Of a stretch of 64,000 nucleotides of DNA, positions 54,596 through 63,298 are shown in pieces (position 1 is the first letter of the stretch; each line of letters opens with the position of its first letter). The notes beneath the pieces are model-generated. The model saw only the letters and a list, made by a program, of their open reading frames with translations, was not told where the DNA came from and did no database searches. A program made the position numbers and the translations under genes. Source of the DNA: Lachnospiraceae bacterium. GTDB lineage: Bacteria; Bacillota; Clostridia; Lachnospirales; Lachnospiraceae. Where the stretch lies: assembly GCA_015057635.1 (NCBI GenBank), contig SVEB01000068.1:1-64000 (forward strand), in the 5' to 3' direction.

Positions 54596-55714
54596 ATGAA
54601 ACAGTGGTATCGGTTAAAGCGTTGTATCTGGCTAATCCTGTTTCCCCTGTCAGCATTCTGTCTATGGATTGCAAAAGGGAATACGGATATAGCAGAAGAC
54701 GTTTTTGCAAGAGGAATCTATCCGGTTTATTCTCGCATTATTTCCTGGGTAAGCAGTATCTTTCCATTCTCTGTAGCGGAAGTGGGGGTGATTTTGCTCC
54801 CGATAATCGGAGTTATCTTGATCGGGGTATGGATTGGACGTTTGATTAAAAGAAAGGAAGGCAGAAAAGATCGATTTATAAAGGGTGTGCTAAATATCGC
54901 ATGTGTCGTGGCAGCTGTATTTTTTATGTTTAGCATTGGATGCGGGGTTAATTATTACCGTCATTCTTTTGCTTATTATAGCGGGCTTACCATCGAACCA
55001 TCCACAAAGGAAGATCTGTATGATCTCTGTGTTAAGCTAGCCGACACCGCCTCGGAATTAAGAAGTCAGATTAAGAGTACGGATGAGGATGGGGTCTATC
55101 AGATGAGCTTTTCGATAAGTGAGCTCAGACAGAAAACAAGACAGGCCATGCTTAGCCTTGGAAATGAATACGAGGTGTTAGCAGATGTTTATCCGGCGGC
55201 AAAGCCAATGTATCTGTTTTCCGGCATGATGTCAAGGATGGAACTTACGGGGATTTATATTCCATTTACAATGGAAGCCAATGTAAATATTGCAATTCCC
55301 CACTATTCAATTGCGTCTACGATGTGCCATGAATTAGCGCATCTGCATGGATTTATGAGGGAAGATGAAGCAAATTATATTTCCTACTTAGCATGCATGG
55401 CATCGGATGATATTGAGATTCAGTACAGCGGCACGATGGAAGCGTTAATCAATGCAGGAAATGCCCTTTATGAAAAGGATGCATCTCTTTATATGGAATT
55501 AAGAAAGCATTACAGTGAGAGTGTGGTTTTAGACCTGAGGGCGAACAGCGAATACTGGAAACAGTACGAGAATACGACAATCAGCAATATTGCAAATCAG
55601 GTGAATGACACATATTTAAAGACCAATAATCAGGAAGACGGCGTGCAAAGTTATGGGCGCATGGTGGACCTGTTATTGGCGGCTTATCGCAAGCAAAAAC
55701 TAGAGCAGGAATAG
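54596..55714 (+). CDS. DUF3810 membrane protein with a zinc-metallopeptidase motif
   Basis: 372 residues. Three N-terminal membrane helices (IWLILFPLSAFCLWIA, VGVILLPIIGVILIGVWI, VLNIACVVAAVFFMFSIG), then a large domain with HELAHLHGF: H245, E246 and H249 form a gluzincin-type HExxH, followed by REDEANYISYLA that may give the third ligand. Known only as DUF3810 to me. Probably an envelope-facing peptidase of unknown substrate; that activity is inferred. AAGGAGAGGAG precedes the ATG. Confidence 0.87.
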   Translation: MKQWYRLKRCIWLILFPLSAFCLWIAKGNTDIAEDVFARGIYPVYSRIISWVSSIFPFSVAEVGVILLPIIGVILIGVWIGRLIKRKEGRKDRFIKGVLNIACVVAAVFFMFSIGCGVNYYRHSFAYYSGLTIEPSTKEDLYDLCVKLADTASELRSQIKSTDEDGVYQMSFSISELRQKTRQAMLSLGNEYEVLADVYPAAKPMYLFSGMMSRMELTGIYIPFTMEANVNIAIPHYSIASTMCHELAHLHGFMREDEANYISYLACMASDDIEIQYSGTMEALINAGNALYEKDASLYMELRKHYSESVVLDLRANSEYWKQYENTTISNIANQVNDTYLKTNNQEDGVQSYGRMVDLLLAAYRKQKLEQE

Positions 55715-55715
55715 C

Positions 55716-55768
55716 AGAGGATCTGGAGTGAAAGGAAGCAGGGGGGGTCACTCTAGATCCTCTATTAT
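55716..55768 (+). terminator. Terminator after the DUF3810 gene
   Basis: AGAGGATCTGGAGTGA pairs with TCACTCTAGATCCTCT with a 16-base loop containing G7; followed by ATTATTT. Confidence 0.75.
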
Positions 55769-55777
55769 TTAGAAAAC

Positions 55778-55854
55778 TTGACAAATTACAGAACTATGAT
55801 ATAATTATTACACAAATGTTACATGAATGTTAAAAAAATTAAGAACATGTAACA
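55778..55854 (+). promoter_or_regulatory. Promoter and 5' inverted repeat of the SleB-type hydrolase gene
   Basis: TTGACA (55778-55783) and TATAAT (55800-55805) are 16 bases apart. From 55817 to 55854 TGTTACATG and CATGTAACA bracket a 20-base loop that itself contains AATGTT/AACAT-like sequence. It lies at the start of the transcript, so it is either an operator or a stabilising 5' hairpin. Confidence 0.75.
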
Positions 55855-55872
55855 CTAAAAGGAGATTATATT

Positions 55873-56445
55873 ATGAAAACGAAAAAGTTAATTATGCTCG
55901 TGTTAACTGCGATTATCTTCACAATCAGCACAACAAACATTAACGTATTCGCAGCTAATAATACCACAAAAACATCTGCGAAAGCAGCATCTTATACAAA
56001 TTATGAAGTGAAGTTACTGGCTTCTTTGGTATATTGCGAAGCTGGTTATGAACCTTATGAAGGAAAGGTAGCGGTAGCCAATACCGTATTAAATCGTGTA
56101 AAGAGCGATGTTTACGATCATGTGACATGTGTTAAGGAAGCGGTTTATGATTTAAAGAGATGGGGACGTCAGTACAGCCCTGCATATGTAAAGAAACCAA
56201 ATGGAACTTATACAACAAAAGGTTCTTTATTAGAAAGCGCAATGAAGATGTATTCTTCTAGCACAATGAACAGTACCCAGAAGAAAGCGATGGCACAATG
56301 TAAGAAAGCTGCAATCGCTGCGTTAGAAGGGGAAAACAATGTAAGCACTGCGGTAGCATTCAGCTCTTCTGTGACAACGATGAAGAAGAAGTTAGCCGCT
56401 CAGAATAAATACTATAAGATTATTGGAAATCATATCTTTTACTAA
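55873..56445 (+). CDS. Cell wall hydrolase of the SleB/CwlJ family
   Basis: 190 residues. A signal peptide (KLIMLVLTAIIFTISTTNINVFA) and a short Thr/Ala linker precede the domain (VKLLASLVYCEAGYEPYEGKVAVANTVLNRV), where E56 in YCEAG is the expected catalytic residue. This family lyses cortex or vegetative peptidoglycan as lytic transglycosylases or amidases. The sigma-A-like promoter hints at vegetative expression. The domain is compact, without a peptidoglycan-binding repeat. Confidence 0.92.
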   Translation: MKTKKLIMLVLTAIIFTISTTNINVFAANNTTKTSAKAASYTNYEVKLLASLVYCEAGYEPYEGKVAVANTVLNRVKSDVYDHVTCVKEAVYDLKRWGRQYSPAYVKKPNGTYTTKGSLLESAMKMYSSSTMNSTQKKAMAQCKKAAIAALEGENNVSTAVAFSSSVTTMKKKLAAQNKYYKIIGNHIFY

Positions 56446-56500
56446 AAATGTTAGAAAACAAGCATACTACCGTGTAGATGCTTGTTTTCTAACATTTTTG
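56445..56500. terminator. Terminator after the SleB-type gene
   Basis: AAAAATGTTAGAAAACAAGC pairs with GCTTGTTTTCTAACATTTTT, a stem of over 20 bp overlapping the stop codon. Confidence 0.92.
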
Positions 56501-56651
56501 CTTTTCTATTAGGAAGAAATGTGATATTATAGCAAATATGAATACGTTTGCAGAAGGTGCAGGCGTGGGTTTCGCAGGCGGAGCCATTTTCCGATTTATA
56601 GGCAGGCGGGACTTTTTTGTTTAGGAAACAAGAACAAGCAGGAGGAACATC

Positions 56652-58346
56652 ATGAGTACAGATGTTAATACAAATATGGAAGTGAAGGAAGAAGAAAAGA
56701 CCATTTCCAAGAACTTTATTGAACAGATTATTGATAAGGATATTGCAGAAGGACACTGTAAGAAAGTCATTACAAGATTCCCACCGGAACCAAACGGTTA
56801 TCTGCATATCGGACATGCAAAGTCTATCTTATTAAACTACGGCCTTGCAAAGAAATATAACGGACAGTTCAACCTTCGTTTTGATGATACGAACCCAACA
56901 AAGGAAAAAACAGAATATGTACATTCCATTATGGAAGATGTAAAGTGGATCGGCGGAGATTTTGAAGACAGATGTTTCTTTGCATCTGACTATTTTGAAC
57001 AGATGTATGAAGCAGCTGTTAAGTTAATTAAAAAAGGCAAAGCGTTTGTATGTGAGTTATCTCCAGAACAGATCAGAGAATACCGTGGTACTTTAACAGA
57101 GCCAGGCAAGAACAGCCCATACCGTGACCGCAGCATCGAAGAAAACCTTGCGTTATTTGAAGATATGAAGAATGGCAAATTCGCGGACGGAACAATCGTG
57201 CTTCGTGCGAAGATCGATATGGCTTCTCCTAATATCAATTTAAGAGATCCAATCATTTACCGTGTTGCAAGAATGACTCATCATAATACAGGGGATAGAT
57301 GGTGCATCTACCCAATGTACGATTTCGCTCATCCAATCGAAGATGCGATCGAAGGCATCACACATTCTATCTGCACATTAGAGTTTGAAGATCACAGACC
57401 ATTATATGACTGGGTAGTACGTGAATTAGAATATGAAAATCCTCCAAAACAGATCGAATTTGCTAAGATGTACTTAACAAATGTCGTAACTGGAAAGAGA
57501 TATATTAAGAAATTAGTAGAAGACGGAGTAGTAGACGGCTGGGATGATCCTAGACTTGTTACAATCGCAGCGCTTCGTCGTCGTGGTTTCACTCCGGAAT
57601 CTTTAAAATTATTTATGGAATTATGCGGCGTATCCAAGAGCAATTCTTCCGTAGATTATGCAATGCTTGAGTACTGTATCCGTGAAGACTTAAAGTTAAA
57701 ACGTCCAAGAGTAATGGCAGTTCTTGATCCGATCAAATTAGTGATCACCAACTATCCAGAAGGCCAGACAGAATATTTAGACGCAGACAACAATCAGGAA
57801 AATCCAGAAATGGGAACACGTCAGATCCCATTCTCTCGTGAATTATACATCGAACGTGATGACTTCATGATTGAGCCTCCAAAGAAATACTTCCGTCTGT
57901 TCCCAGGCAATGAAGTTCGTTTAATGAATGCATATTTTGTAACATGTACAGATTATGTAACCGATGAAAGTGGCAATGTGACAGAAGTACATGCAACTTA
58001 TGATCCAGAAACAAGAAGCGGTTCCGGATTCACAGGACGTAAGGTAAAAGGAACCATTCACTGGGTTTCCGCACCACATGCAGTAAAAGCGGAAGCGAGA
58101 TTATACGAACAGCTTGTAGATGAAGAAAAGGGTGTATATAACGAAGATGGTTCCATGAACCTGAATCCAAACTCTATTACAGTAAGAGAGTGTTTCGTAG
58201 AACCAAGCGTAAAAGGTGCAAAGGCATATGACAGCTTCCAGTTCTTACGTAATGGTTTCTTCTGCGTAGATTGCAAAGACTCTACAGAAGACCATATGGT
58301 ATTCAATCGTATTGCATCCTTAAAGAGCAGCTATAAGCCAGCTTAA
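56652..58346 (+). CDS. glnS: Glutaminyl-tRNA synthetase
   Basis: 564 residues, class Ic. [17 protein letters not shown] contains HIGH at 52-55. The expected KMSKS-type loop (VMSKR in E. coli) lies in [15 protein letters not shown] at 279-283, where VTGKR stands instead. [18 protein letters not shown] and the C-terminal beta-barrel anticodon domains follow in normal order. It charges tRNA-Gln directly; many Firmicutes lack it and use GatCAB instead. AGGAGGAA precedes the ATG. The next gene starts 15 bases after the stop. Confidence 0.95.
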   Translation: MSTDVNTNMEVKEEEKTISKNFIEQIIDKDIAEGHCKKVITRFPPEPNGYLHIGHAKSILLNYGLAKKYNGQFNLRFDDTNPTKEKTEYVHSIMEDVKWIGGDFEDRCFFASDYFEQMYEAAVKLIKKGKAFVCELSPEQIREYRGTLTEPGKNSPYRDRSIEENLALFEDMKNGKFADGTIVLRAKIDMASPNINLRDPIIYRVARMTHHNTGDRWCIYPMYDFAHPIEDAIEGITHSICTLEFEDHRPLYDWVVRELEYENPPKQIEFAKMYLTNVVTGKRYIKKLVEDGVVDGWDDPRLVTIAALRRRGFTPESLKLFMELCGVSKSNSSVDYAMLEYCIREDLKLKRPRVMAVLDPIKLVITNYPEGQTEYLDADNNQENPEMGTRQIPFSRELYIERDDFMIEPPKKYFRLFPGNEVRLMNAYFVTCTDYVTDESGNVTEVHATYDPETRSGSGFTGRKVKGTIHWVSAPHAVKAEARLYEQLVDEEKGVYNEDGSMNLNPNSITVRECFVEPSVKGAKAYDSFQFLRNGFFCVDCKDSTEDHMVFNRIASLKSSYKPA

Positions 58347-58361
58347 GGAGGATACCGGACA

Positions 58362-59234
58362 GTGGCTGATTTATTTTCTGAATTGGAATCACTTGGTCTT
58401 GGAAGGTTGAAAAATGTGGAAGTTTATGATACGAATGAGAATGGCTCTAAGGGAAAGTCTGACGTGTCTAAACAAGAGGCGGCGAGGATAATCGAGAGTG
58501 AATTACTGTTTGATAAGACATATACATGTCCGGTATGTGATCGTGAATTCAAGTCAAAAACGGTACGGACAGGACGGGTAAAGTTAGCGGGTGCAGATAC
58601 GGATCTGCGTCCGAAATATAACCCGGTTGATTCGCTTAAATATGATGCTGTGGTTTGTCCAAACTGTGGCTTTGCGGCACTGACCCGTTTCTTTACCTAT
58701 GTATCACCTACACAGGCAAAGCTGATTAAAGAGAATATCAGTGCCTCCTTTAAGGGGATGAAAGAGACAGGGGATATCTATTCTTATGATGATGCGATTA
58801 CAAGGCACAAGTTAGCGCTGGTAAACACCATTATAAAGAGGGGCAAGGTAAGCGAAAAAGCATATACCTGTCTAAAGATAGCCTGGCTGATTCGAGGAAA
58901 GGCAGAAACACTGGACCTTAAGACAAAGGATTATAAGGTGATTATACACGCACTGAAGAAAGAGGAGAATGAATTCATAGCGAAAGCATATCAGGGATTT
59001 TCCGATGCATTTTCAAAAGAACGTTTTCCGATGTGCGGAATGGATGAGATCACTACGACCTATCTGGTTGCGGATTTGGCAAGAAGAGCGGGAAGATTTA
59101 ATGAGGCGAACCGTTTTATTTCTAAAGTCATTATTTCCCGGAATACACCGGAACGCATCAAGCAGAAGGCAAGAGATTTAAAAGACCTGATCGTAGCAGA
59201 TATGAAGCTTGCAGGAGAACAGGCAGGACAATAG
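58362..59234 (+). CDS. DUF2225 family protein
   Basis: 290 residues from a GTG start with AAGGAGG upstream. Cysteine pairs CPVC (in TYTCPVCDREFKSKTVRTGR) and CPNC (VVCPNCGFAAL) form a likely zinc ribbon, then TPR-like helices. DUF2225 is common in Firmicutes and uncharacterised to my knowledge. Probably cytosolic and co-transcribed with glnS. Confidence 0.9.
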   Translation: MADLFSELESLGLGRLKNVEVYDTNENGSKGKSDVSKQEAARIIESELLFDKTYTCPVCDREFKSKTVRTGRVKLAGADTDLRPKYNPVDSLKYDAVVCPNCGFAALTRFFTYVSPTQAKLIKENISASFKGMKETGDIYSYDDAITRHKLALVNTIIKRGKVSEKAYTCLKIAWLIRGKAETLDLKTKDYKVIIHALKKEENEFIAKAYQGFSDAFSKERFPMCGMDEITTTYLVADLARRAGRFNEANRFISKVIISRNTPERIKQKARDLKDLIVADMKLAGEQAGQ

Positions 59235-59240
59235 ATTTTA

Positions 59241-59275
59241 AAGGCTGTTACAAACATACTGTAGCAGCCTTTTTC
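59241..59275 (+). terminator. Terminator after the DUF2225 gene
   Basis: AAGGCTGTTAC pairs with GTAGCAGCCTT, then T3 and more; one mismatch. Confidence 0.75.
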
Positions 59276-59309
59276 CATAATAATTTTAGAGATAGACAGG
59301 GGGAAGCAT

Positions 59310-60041
59310 ATGAAAGAACAGTTATATACCATTCCGGTAAATGAAGCATTTGAAAAAGAATGCGAATGCCCGGTATGCGCCATGTACCGCTCACTTGAGC
59401 AGGGCGCGATTGAGTTTGTGATGGGACCAAGCTATATGGAAGACGATGTGCGGATGGAGACGGATCAGAAGGGATTTTGTGAAAGACATTTAAAGATGAT
59501 GTACAAAAATCAGAATCGCCTTGGACTGGCACTTATGTTACATACTCATATGAAACGCACCATTGCGGATTTGGAGAAGATTTCGCAAACGGATAAGGAG
59601 GAGAAGAAGGCTGTATTCTTTAAGAAGAAAGAAGAGGGTAGTCAGGTAAAGGCATATGTGGATCGTTTGGAGCAGTCCTGTTATGTGTGTGAGAGAACGG
59701 AACGTATTTTTGCACGTTATATCACCACAATCTTTTATCTGTACCGTACAGATGAATCATTCCGAAAGAAGCTAACGGAATCTAAGGGAATCTGCACAAA
59801 GCATTATGGACTTCTTTATGAGGAGGCTAAAAATCAGTTGGGAAGTAAGGAGGCAGCTTTATTCCGTACGGAATTAAATCAGCTGTATCTTACTAATATG
59901 AAACGGGTTCGGGATGATTTAGAGTGGTACACCGATAAGTTCGACTACCGTTATAAAGAGGAACCATGGAAGAATTCCAAGGACGCAGTCCCAAGAACGC
60001 TCCTTAAAACGAGAGGCATCTGGGAGGATGAACTGGAGTAA
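59310..60041 (+). CDS. DUF6062-like cysteine-rich protein
   Basis: 243 residues. Two similar halves each begin with a Cys pair and end with a Cys-His pair: CECPVCAMYRSLEQG then GFCERHLKMMY, and SCYVCERTERIF then GICTKHYGLLY. Each half could bind a metal through CxxC and CxxxH. I recall such proteins as DUF6062; function unknown. A lysine-rich linker separates the halves. GGGGGAAGC precedes the ATG. Confidence 0.8.
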   Translation: MKEQLYTIPVNEAFEKECECPVCAMYRSLEQGAIEFVMGPSYMEDDVRMETDQKGFCERHLKMMYKNQNRLGLALMLHTHMKRTIADLEKISQTDKEEKKAVFFKKKEEGSQVKAYVDRLEQSCYVCERTERIFARYITTIFYLYRTDESFRKKLTESKGICTKHYGLLYEEAKNQLGSKEAALFRTELNQLYLTNMKRVRDDLEWYTDKFDYRYKEEPWKNSKDAVPRTLLKTRGIWEDELE

Positions 60042-60068
60042 CTAGGTTTTTGCAGACGAGAGTCGGAT

Positions 60069-60287
60069 GAGAGGTAGAGGCAAAAAAGAGGCTATGGAGC
60101 CTGGCGCGGTCTTGATTCGAATGTTCGGATGCATGAGCGGACAAAAAGCGATTCCGTTCTTTGAATAACAGACAGGAATACACTGTCTGTTATTCAAAGA
60201 ACGGAACCGCTTTTTATTCATCATGAGCCGGACATTCCGAATCAAGACCGCGTCAGGCTCCATAGCCTCTTTTTGCCTCTGCCTCTC
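60069..60287 (+). repeat. Long hairpin element, copy 6
   Basis: A 219 bp hairpin 27 bases after the DUF6062-like stop and before the convergent GH51 gene. Outer arms of about 55 bases (GAGAGGTAGAGGCAAAAAAG... and complement). Box A near 60118-60143 is GGATGCATGAGCGGACAAA (one change); box A' near 60212-60235 begins TTTATTCATCATGAGCCGG. Inner arms carry GCGATTCCGTTCTTTG and partner, the centre AATAACAGACAG and CACTGTCTGTTATT. From 60288 to 60468 only AT-rich sequence is seen. Confidence 0.93.
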
Positions 60288-60468
60288 TTGCGTCACTGGG
60301 GATGAAAAAACAATGACTTTAGTGGGAAGAGAAGGCAGATGCGGGGGTATGGCGGAGCTTACGAGGGGGAGAAGGTGCTAAAATATAGAGCGTATAAAAA
60401 GATAAGATATTAAAGCACATTAAAGTATATAAAGATAACGGATTAAAATATATAAGTAAGAAACAGGA

Positions 60469-61965
60469 TTAGAATGTCACAGTGAATTTCACTACGGAGC
60501 AAGGTGGAATGGTGAAGGTCAGCTTGCTGCCGGTGAAGGTGAAATCGGTGAAGGCTATTGGTGCTACGACGGTTGGAGCGTCGAAGGTGTTGTAGGCATC
60601 CATCTCGTTGGTCAGGATGGTTGCAGTACAAGCTTTGATGTCTTTGTCAATGATCTGGCCGTCTATTGGAGTGGATTCTTCCAGAGAGAGGTTGGTCATG
60701 GTTAGGGTTAAAGTGCCATCCACTGCAATGGAAGCAGATTCATAGAGATTTGGAACCATGTTTTCTTCTTCAAGTCCGATTTCTTTTGTCTCTACATAGC
60801 TATCTACTAAGGTGGCATCCTGATGGTCTTTGTACATATGGAATACATGGTAGGTTGGGGTGAGAAGCATCTTCTCGCCTTCGGTTAAGATGACTGCCTG
60901 CAGCACGTTTACTAACTGAGCGATATTGGCCATTCTGACACGGTCGGAATGTTTGTTGAAGATGTTTAAGGTGATGCCTGCTACTAAGGCGTCACGCATG
61001 GTGTTCTGCTGGTATAAGAATCCTGGGTTTGTGCCAGGCTCACAGTCAAACCAGGTGCCCCACTCATCCACGATCAATGCGATCCTCTTGGATGGATCGT
61101 AACGGTCAAGGATCGCTCCATGGATATGTAACAGTTCTTCCATATAGATGGCATGTTTCATAGTCAGATACCATTCTGCATCGGTAAACTGGGTTGCGCT
61201 TCCTTTGTGAGACCAGTTATGTGGAATGGTATAGTGATGAAGAGAGAGGCCATCCATATAAGGCCCTGCATTCTTGACAACAGTTTCCGTCCAGTTGTAG
61301 TCGCTGCTGTTCGGTCCGCATGCAACTTTGAAGATTGGCTTGCGATCTGGATTGTCTGGATTTGGATAGTTTCTTACATAAGTCTCATAACGGCGGAATT
61401 CGTTCGCATAGTATTCCGGAGTCATATTGCCGCCACAGCCCCAGTTCTCATTGCCGACACCAAAGTAGTTGATTTCATAGCTATCAGCATGTTCATTCTC
61501 TTTGCGAAGCTGTGCCATTGGAGATACGCCATTAAAGGTCATGTATTCTACCCATTCGCTCATTTCTCTTACAGATCCGCTTCCGACATTGCCGTTAATA
61601 TAAGTCTCGCATCCCAGCTGTCTGCATAATTCCATATACTCATGAGTGCCGAAGCTGTTATCTTCTACTACGCCGCCCCAGTGCGTATTGATGATCTTCT
61701 TTCGGCTTTCCTTTGGTCCGATTCCATCCTGCCAGTGATATTCATCTGCAAAGCATCCGCCTGGCCAGCGAAGAACGGGAAGTCCCATCTCTTTTAATGC
61801 AGCAACTACATCATTTCTCATGCCGTTCGTGTTTGGAATATCAGAGTTTTCGCCTACATATAAGCCTTCGTAAATACAACGTCCAAGATGTTCGGAAAAA
61901 TGACCATAAATTTCTTTGTTGATTTTGGAACGCTTAATATTTGGATTCACATATAGTTTTGCCAT
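60469..61965 (-). CDS. abfA: Alpha-L-arabinofuranosidase, GH51
   Basis: 498 residues without a signal peptide, so it acts in the cytosol on imported arabino-oligosaccharides. The acid/base residue is E173 in [11 protein letters not shown] and the nucleophile E301 in [10 protein letters not shown], both GH51 hallmarks; [20 protein letters not shown] is the conserved substrate strand. A C-terminal beta-sandwich follows. Divergent from two GH43 genes. The gap to element copy 6 has no clear terminator. Confidence 0.96.
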   Translation of the reverse strand: MAKLYVNPNIKRSKINKEIYGHFSEHLGRCIYEGLYVGENSDIPNTNGMRNDVVAALKEMGLPVLRWPGGCFADEYHWQDGIGPKESRKKIINTHWGGVVEDNSFGTHEYMELCRQLGCETYINGNVGSGSVREMSEWVEYMTFNGVSPMAQLRKENEHADSYEINYFGVGNENWGCGGNMTPEYYANEFRRYETYVRNYPNPDNPDRKPIFKVACGPNSSDYNWTETVVKNAGPYMDGLSLHHYTIPHNWSHKGSATQFTDAEWYLTMKHAIYMEELLHIHGAILDRYDPSKRIALIVDEWGTWFDCEPGTNPGFLYQQNTMRDALVAGITLNIFNKHSDRVRMANIAQLVNVLQAVILTEGEKMLLTPTYHVFHMYKDHQDATLVDSYVETKEIGLEEENMVPNLYESASIAVDGTLTLTMTNLSLEESTPIDGQIIDKDIKACTATILTNEMDAYNTFDAPTVVAPIAFTDFTFTGSKLTFTIPPCSVVKFTVTF

Positions 61966-62033
61966 AATAGCCCCCTGTTCTTTTCTCTGTTTTAAGAAAA
62001 ACTAAATTATTAAAGAAATTCATATATAACTAT

Positions 62034-62062
62034 ATCCTAATACAGAATAGAATTTATGTCAA
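62034..62062 (-). promoter_or_regulatory. Promoter of the GH51 gene
   Basis: On the minus strand TTGACA (62057-62062) and TAGGAT (62034-62039), 17 bases apart, about 70 bases before the start codon. Confidence 0.65.
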
Positions 62063-62093
62063 TATTTAGAAAGGAAAATAAAGTAATTGGGTA

Positions 62094-62122
62094 TTGATTT
62101 ATTTAGTAAAATCTAATATATT
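62094..62122 (+). promoter_or_regulatory. Promoter of the GH43 genes
   Basis: TTGATT (62094-62099) and TATATT (62117-62122), 17 bases apart. It is back to back with the GH51 promoter, so one regulator could serve both; no operator or regulator gene is recognisable here. Confidence 0.55.
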
Positions 62123-62305
62123 ATAGATACAAATGAAATACATAAGAAAAAATCGACTCGTATTCGAAAATCATCCGAAAACAACGGATTTATTACTTGT
62201 AAGTCTTTATTCTATTTTACAGAAAATAAAAATATTTATGGTAAGCGGAAATAGGAACAGCTACAGATAACAGGGATGTTTTTGTATTCGCAGAACGGAG
62301 GGAGT

Positions 62306-63274
62306 ATGTGTCAAAAAACAGAGTATAACAAACCATTGATTTTACAGCGGGCGGATCCTTATGTATATAAGCATACGGACGGCAAATATTATTTTACAGC
62401 ATCGGTGCCGGAATATAACCGGATCATCTTACGATGTGCTGACAGCATCAAAGGACTTGCAGATGCAGAAGAAAAGGTGATATGGACAAAGCATGATTCC
62501 GGTCCGATGGGAAATCATATATGGGCGCCGGAACTGCATTATTTAGAGGGAGCATGGTATATTTATTTCGCAGCAGGGAGTGCAGAGGATAAATGGAAGA
62601 TCCGCCCGTATGTATTAGAATGTACCGGAAAAGATCCGATGACGGATGGATTTCATGAGCTTGGCATGATGCAGTGTGCAAAAGATGATCCATTTTCCTT
62701 CCGTTCATTTTCACTAGATGGCACCATATTTGAACATAAAGGGCAGAATTATTATGTATGGGCAGAGAAAGTCGGAGTGGGAAGCCAGATCTCCAACCTG
62801 TATATTGCAAGAATGGCGAAACCAAATTGTCTTGACACGGTTCAGGTATTACTCACCACACCGGATTACGACTGGGAGAGAATCGGGTTCTGGGTAAATG
62901 AAGGACCAGCTGTGATTAAGCATGACGGCAAGATCTTTGTTACATTCTCCGCAAGCGAGACAACGAAGAATTACTGCATAGGTCTTATGTATGCGGATGA
63001 GGATGCTGATTTATTGGATCCGCAGTCTTGGACCAAATTAAGAAAGCCGGTTCTTCAATCATCAAAAGAATATGGCCTGTTTGGACCAGGGCACAACAGT
63101 TTTACCAAGTCAGAAGACGGAACAAAGGATATGATGATCTACCATGCAAGGACCTATGAAGATATTGTAGGAAACTCTCTTTATGATCCGAATCGTCATG
63201 CTATGTGCATGGAAGTAAAATGGGACGAAGAGACCGGGATGCCTGTCTTTTCATTTGAAAATAACTGTCAATAG
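62306..63274 (+). CDS. GH43 glycosidase, probable alpha-L-arabinofuranosidase/exo-arabinanase
   Basis: 322 residues from MCQKTEYNKPLIL; GGAGGGAG is just upstream, and the longer frame has none. The five-bladed propeller triad is visible: D17 in QRADPYV (base), D138 in SLDGTIF and E199 in WVNEGPAVI (acid), with IWAPELHYL between. No signal peptide, so intracellular. It resembles arabinofuranosidase-type GH43 members; exact linkage cannot be told. Acts with the GH51 enzyme. Confidence 0.92.
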   Translation: MCQKTEYNKPLILQRADPYVYKHTDGKYYFTASVPEYNRIILRCADSIKGLADAEEKVIWTKHDSGPMGNHIWAPELHYLEGAWYIYFAAGSAEDKWKIRPYVLECTGKDPMTDGFHELGMMQCAKDDPFSFRSFSLDGTIFEHKGQNYYVWAEKVGVGSQISNLYIARMAKPNCLDTVQVLLTTPDYDWERIGFWVNEGPAVIKHDGKIFVTFSASETTKNYCIGLMYADEDADLLDPQSWTKLRKPVLQSSKEYGLFGPGHNSFTKSEDGTKDMMIYHARTYEDIVGNSLYDPNRHAMCMEVKWDEETGMPVFSFENNCQ

Positions 63275-63298
63275 GCAGAGTCGGTTAGGAAAGGAGTC

